Part shown: positions 63,953 to 64,000 of the stretch, piece by piece
Layout of the letters: each line of letters starts with the position of its first letter
Position numbering within the stretch: position 1 is the first letter of the stretch
Assembly: GCF_000820225.1 (NCBI RefSeq)
Contig: NZ_CDDK01000024.1
Coordinates: forward strand, 40,020 to 104,019
Reading direction: 5' to 3'
DNA from: Aeromonas veronii bv. veronii
GTDB taxonomy: Bacteria > Pseudomonadota > Gammaproteobacteria > Enterobacterales > Aeromonadaceae
DNA: 64,000 nucleotides
The notes under the pieces: generated by a model
Database searches by the model: none
The model's input: the letters and a program-made list of their open reading frames with translations, nothing else
Told to the model about the DNA's origin: nothing
Made by a program: the position numbers and the translations under genes

Positions 63953-64000
63953 TTTGAATCAAGCAATCTGTGTGGGCACTCACAGCATCGAACATCAAAA

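Overview
The window looks like a chromosomal segment of an Aeromonas-type gammaproteobacterium. This is inferred from gene content, moderately high GC and protein similarity to E. coli and Vibrio orthologues; no database search was run. It starts beside dnaA and runs into the leader of an rRNA operon. I see no insertion sequence, prophage, integron, plasmid gene or CRISPR array.

Layout. 1-1970: polar amino-acid (cystine-type) ABC transporter, divergent from dnaA. 2282-8353: dnaA-dnaN-recF-gyrB. 8.4-15.3 kb: a GlxA/FtrA-type regulator with a metallo-hydrolase, two heat-shock ibp genes, avtA, a small secreted protein, and an AraC regulator divergent from an MFS pump. Four parS-like sites lie between 5.9 and 15.3 kb. 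15.3-23.4 kb: complete kdpFABCDE potassium operon, read leftward. 23.6-32.1 kb: gor, a membrane sensor kinase, and tetR-MFP-RND efflux. 32.3-32.8 kb: tRNA-Arg/His/Leu/Pro, in the order of E. coli argX-hisR-leuT-proM. 33-44 kb: a ricin-type lipoprotein, yigL, pldB, catB, trmH, spoT, rpoZ, gmk, an opsX-type heptosyltransferase, kdkA, a degenerate GGDEF protein and a yigM-like permease. 44-50 kb: EamA exporter with LysR regulator, a second tryptophanyl-tRNA synthetase, uspA, fabV and ftnA. 50.9-59.9 kb: yhiN, the pyruvate-type system ypdA-ypdB-yhjX, purEK, and an sbtA-sbtB bicarbonate module with an NhaR-like regulator. 60-64 kb: B12 riboswitch-btuB-murI, a membrane-anchored RRM protein, and rrn promoters P1/P2 with boxA.

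The most striking non-standard signal is a recurring one. At several gene boundaries, a 50-105 bp segment spanning the end of one gene and the start of the next has been tandemly duplicated. Both genes stay intact, and a short chimeric ORF is left between them: start of the downstream gene fused to the end of the upstream gene. It is clear at dnaA/dnaN, kdpF/kdpA and ypdA/ypdB. A related 5'-end copy precedes kdpD, and a 3'-end copy follows gor. Weaker cases occur at kdpD/kdpE and kdpA/kdpB.

Other regulatory finds are a complete trp-type attenuator (leader peptide with tandem Trp codons) in front of the second trpS; ROSE-like RNA thermometers in front of both ibp genes; a YpdB-type tandem operator before yhjX; repeated TTTACGCC elements before kdpF; a GATC cluster with a DnaA-box-like site before dnaA; and an intrinsic terminator inside the fabV leader.
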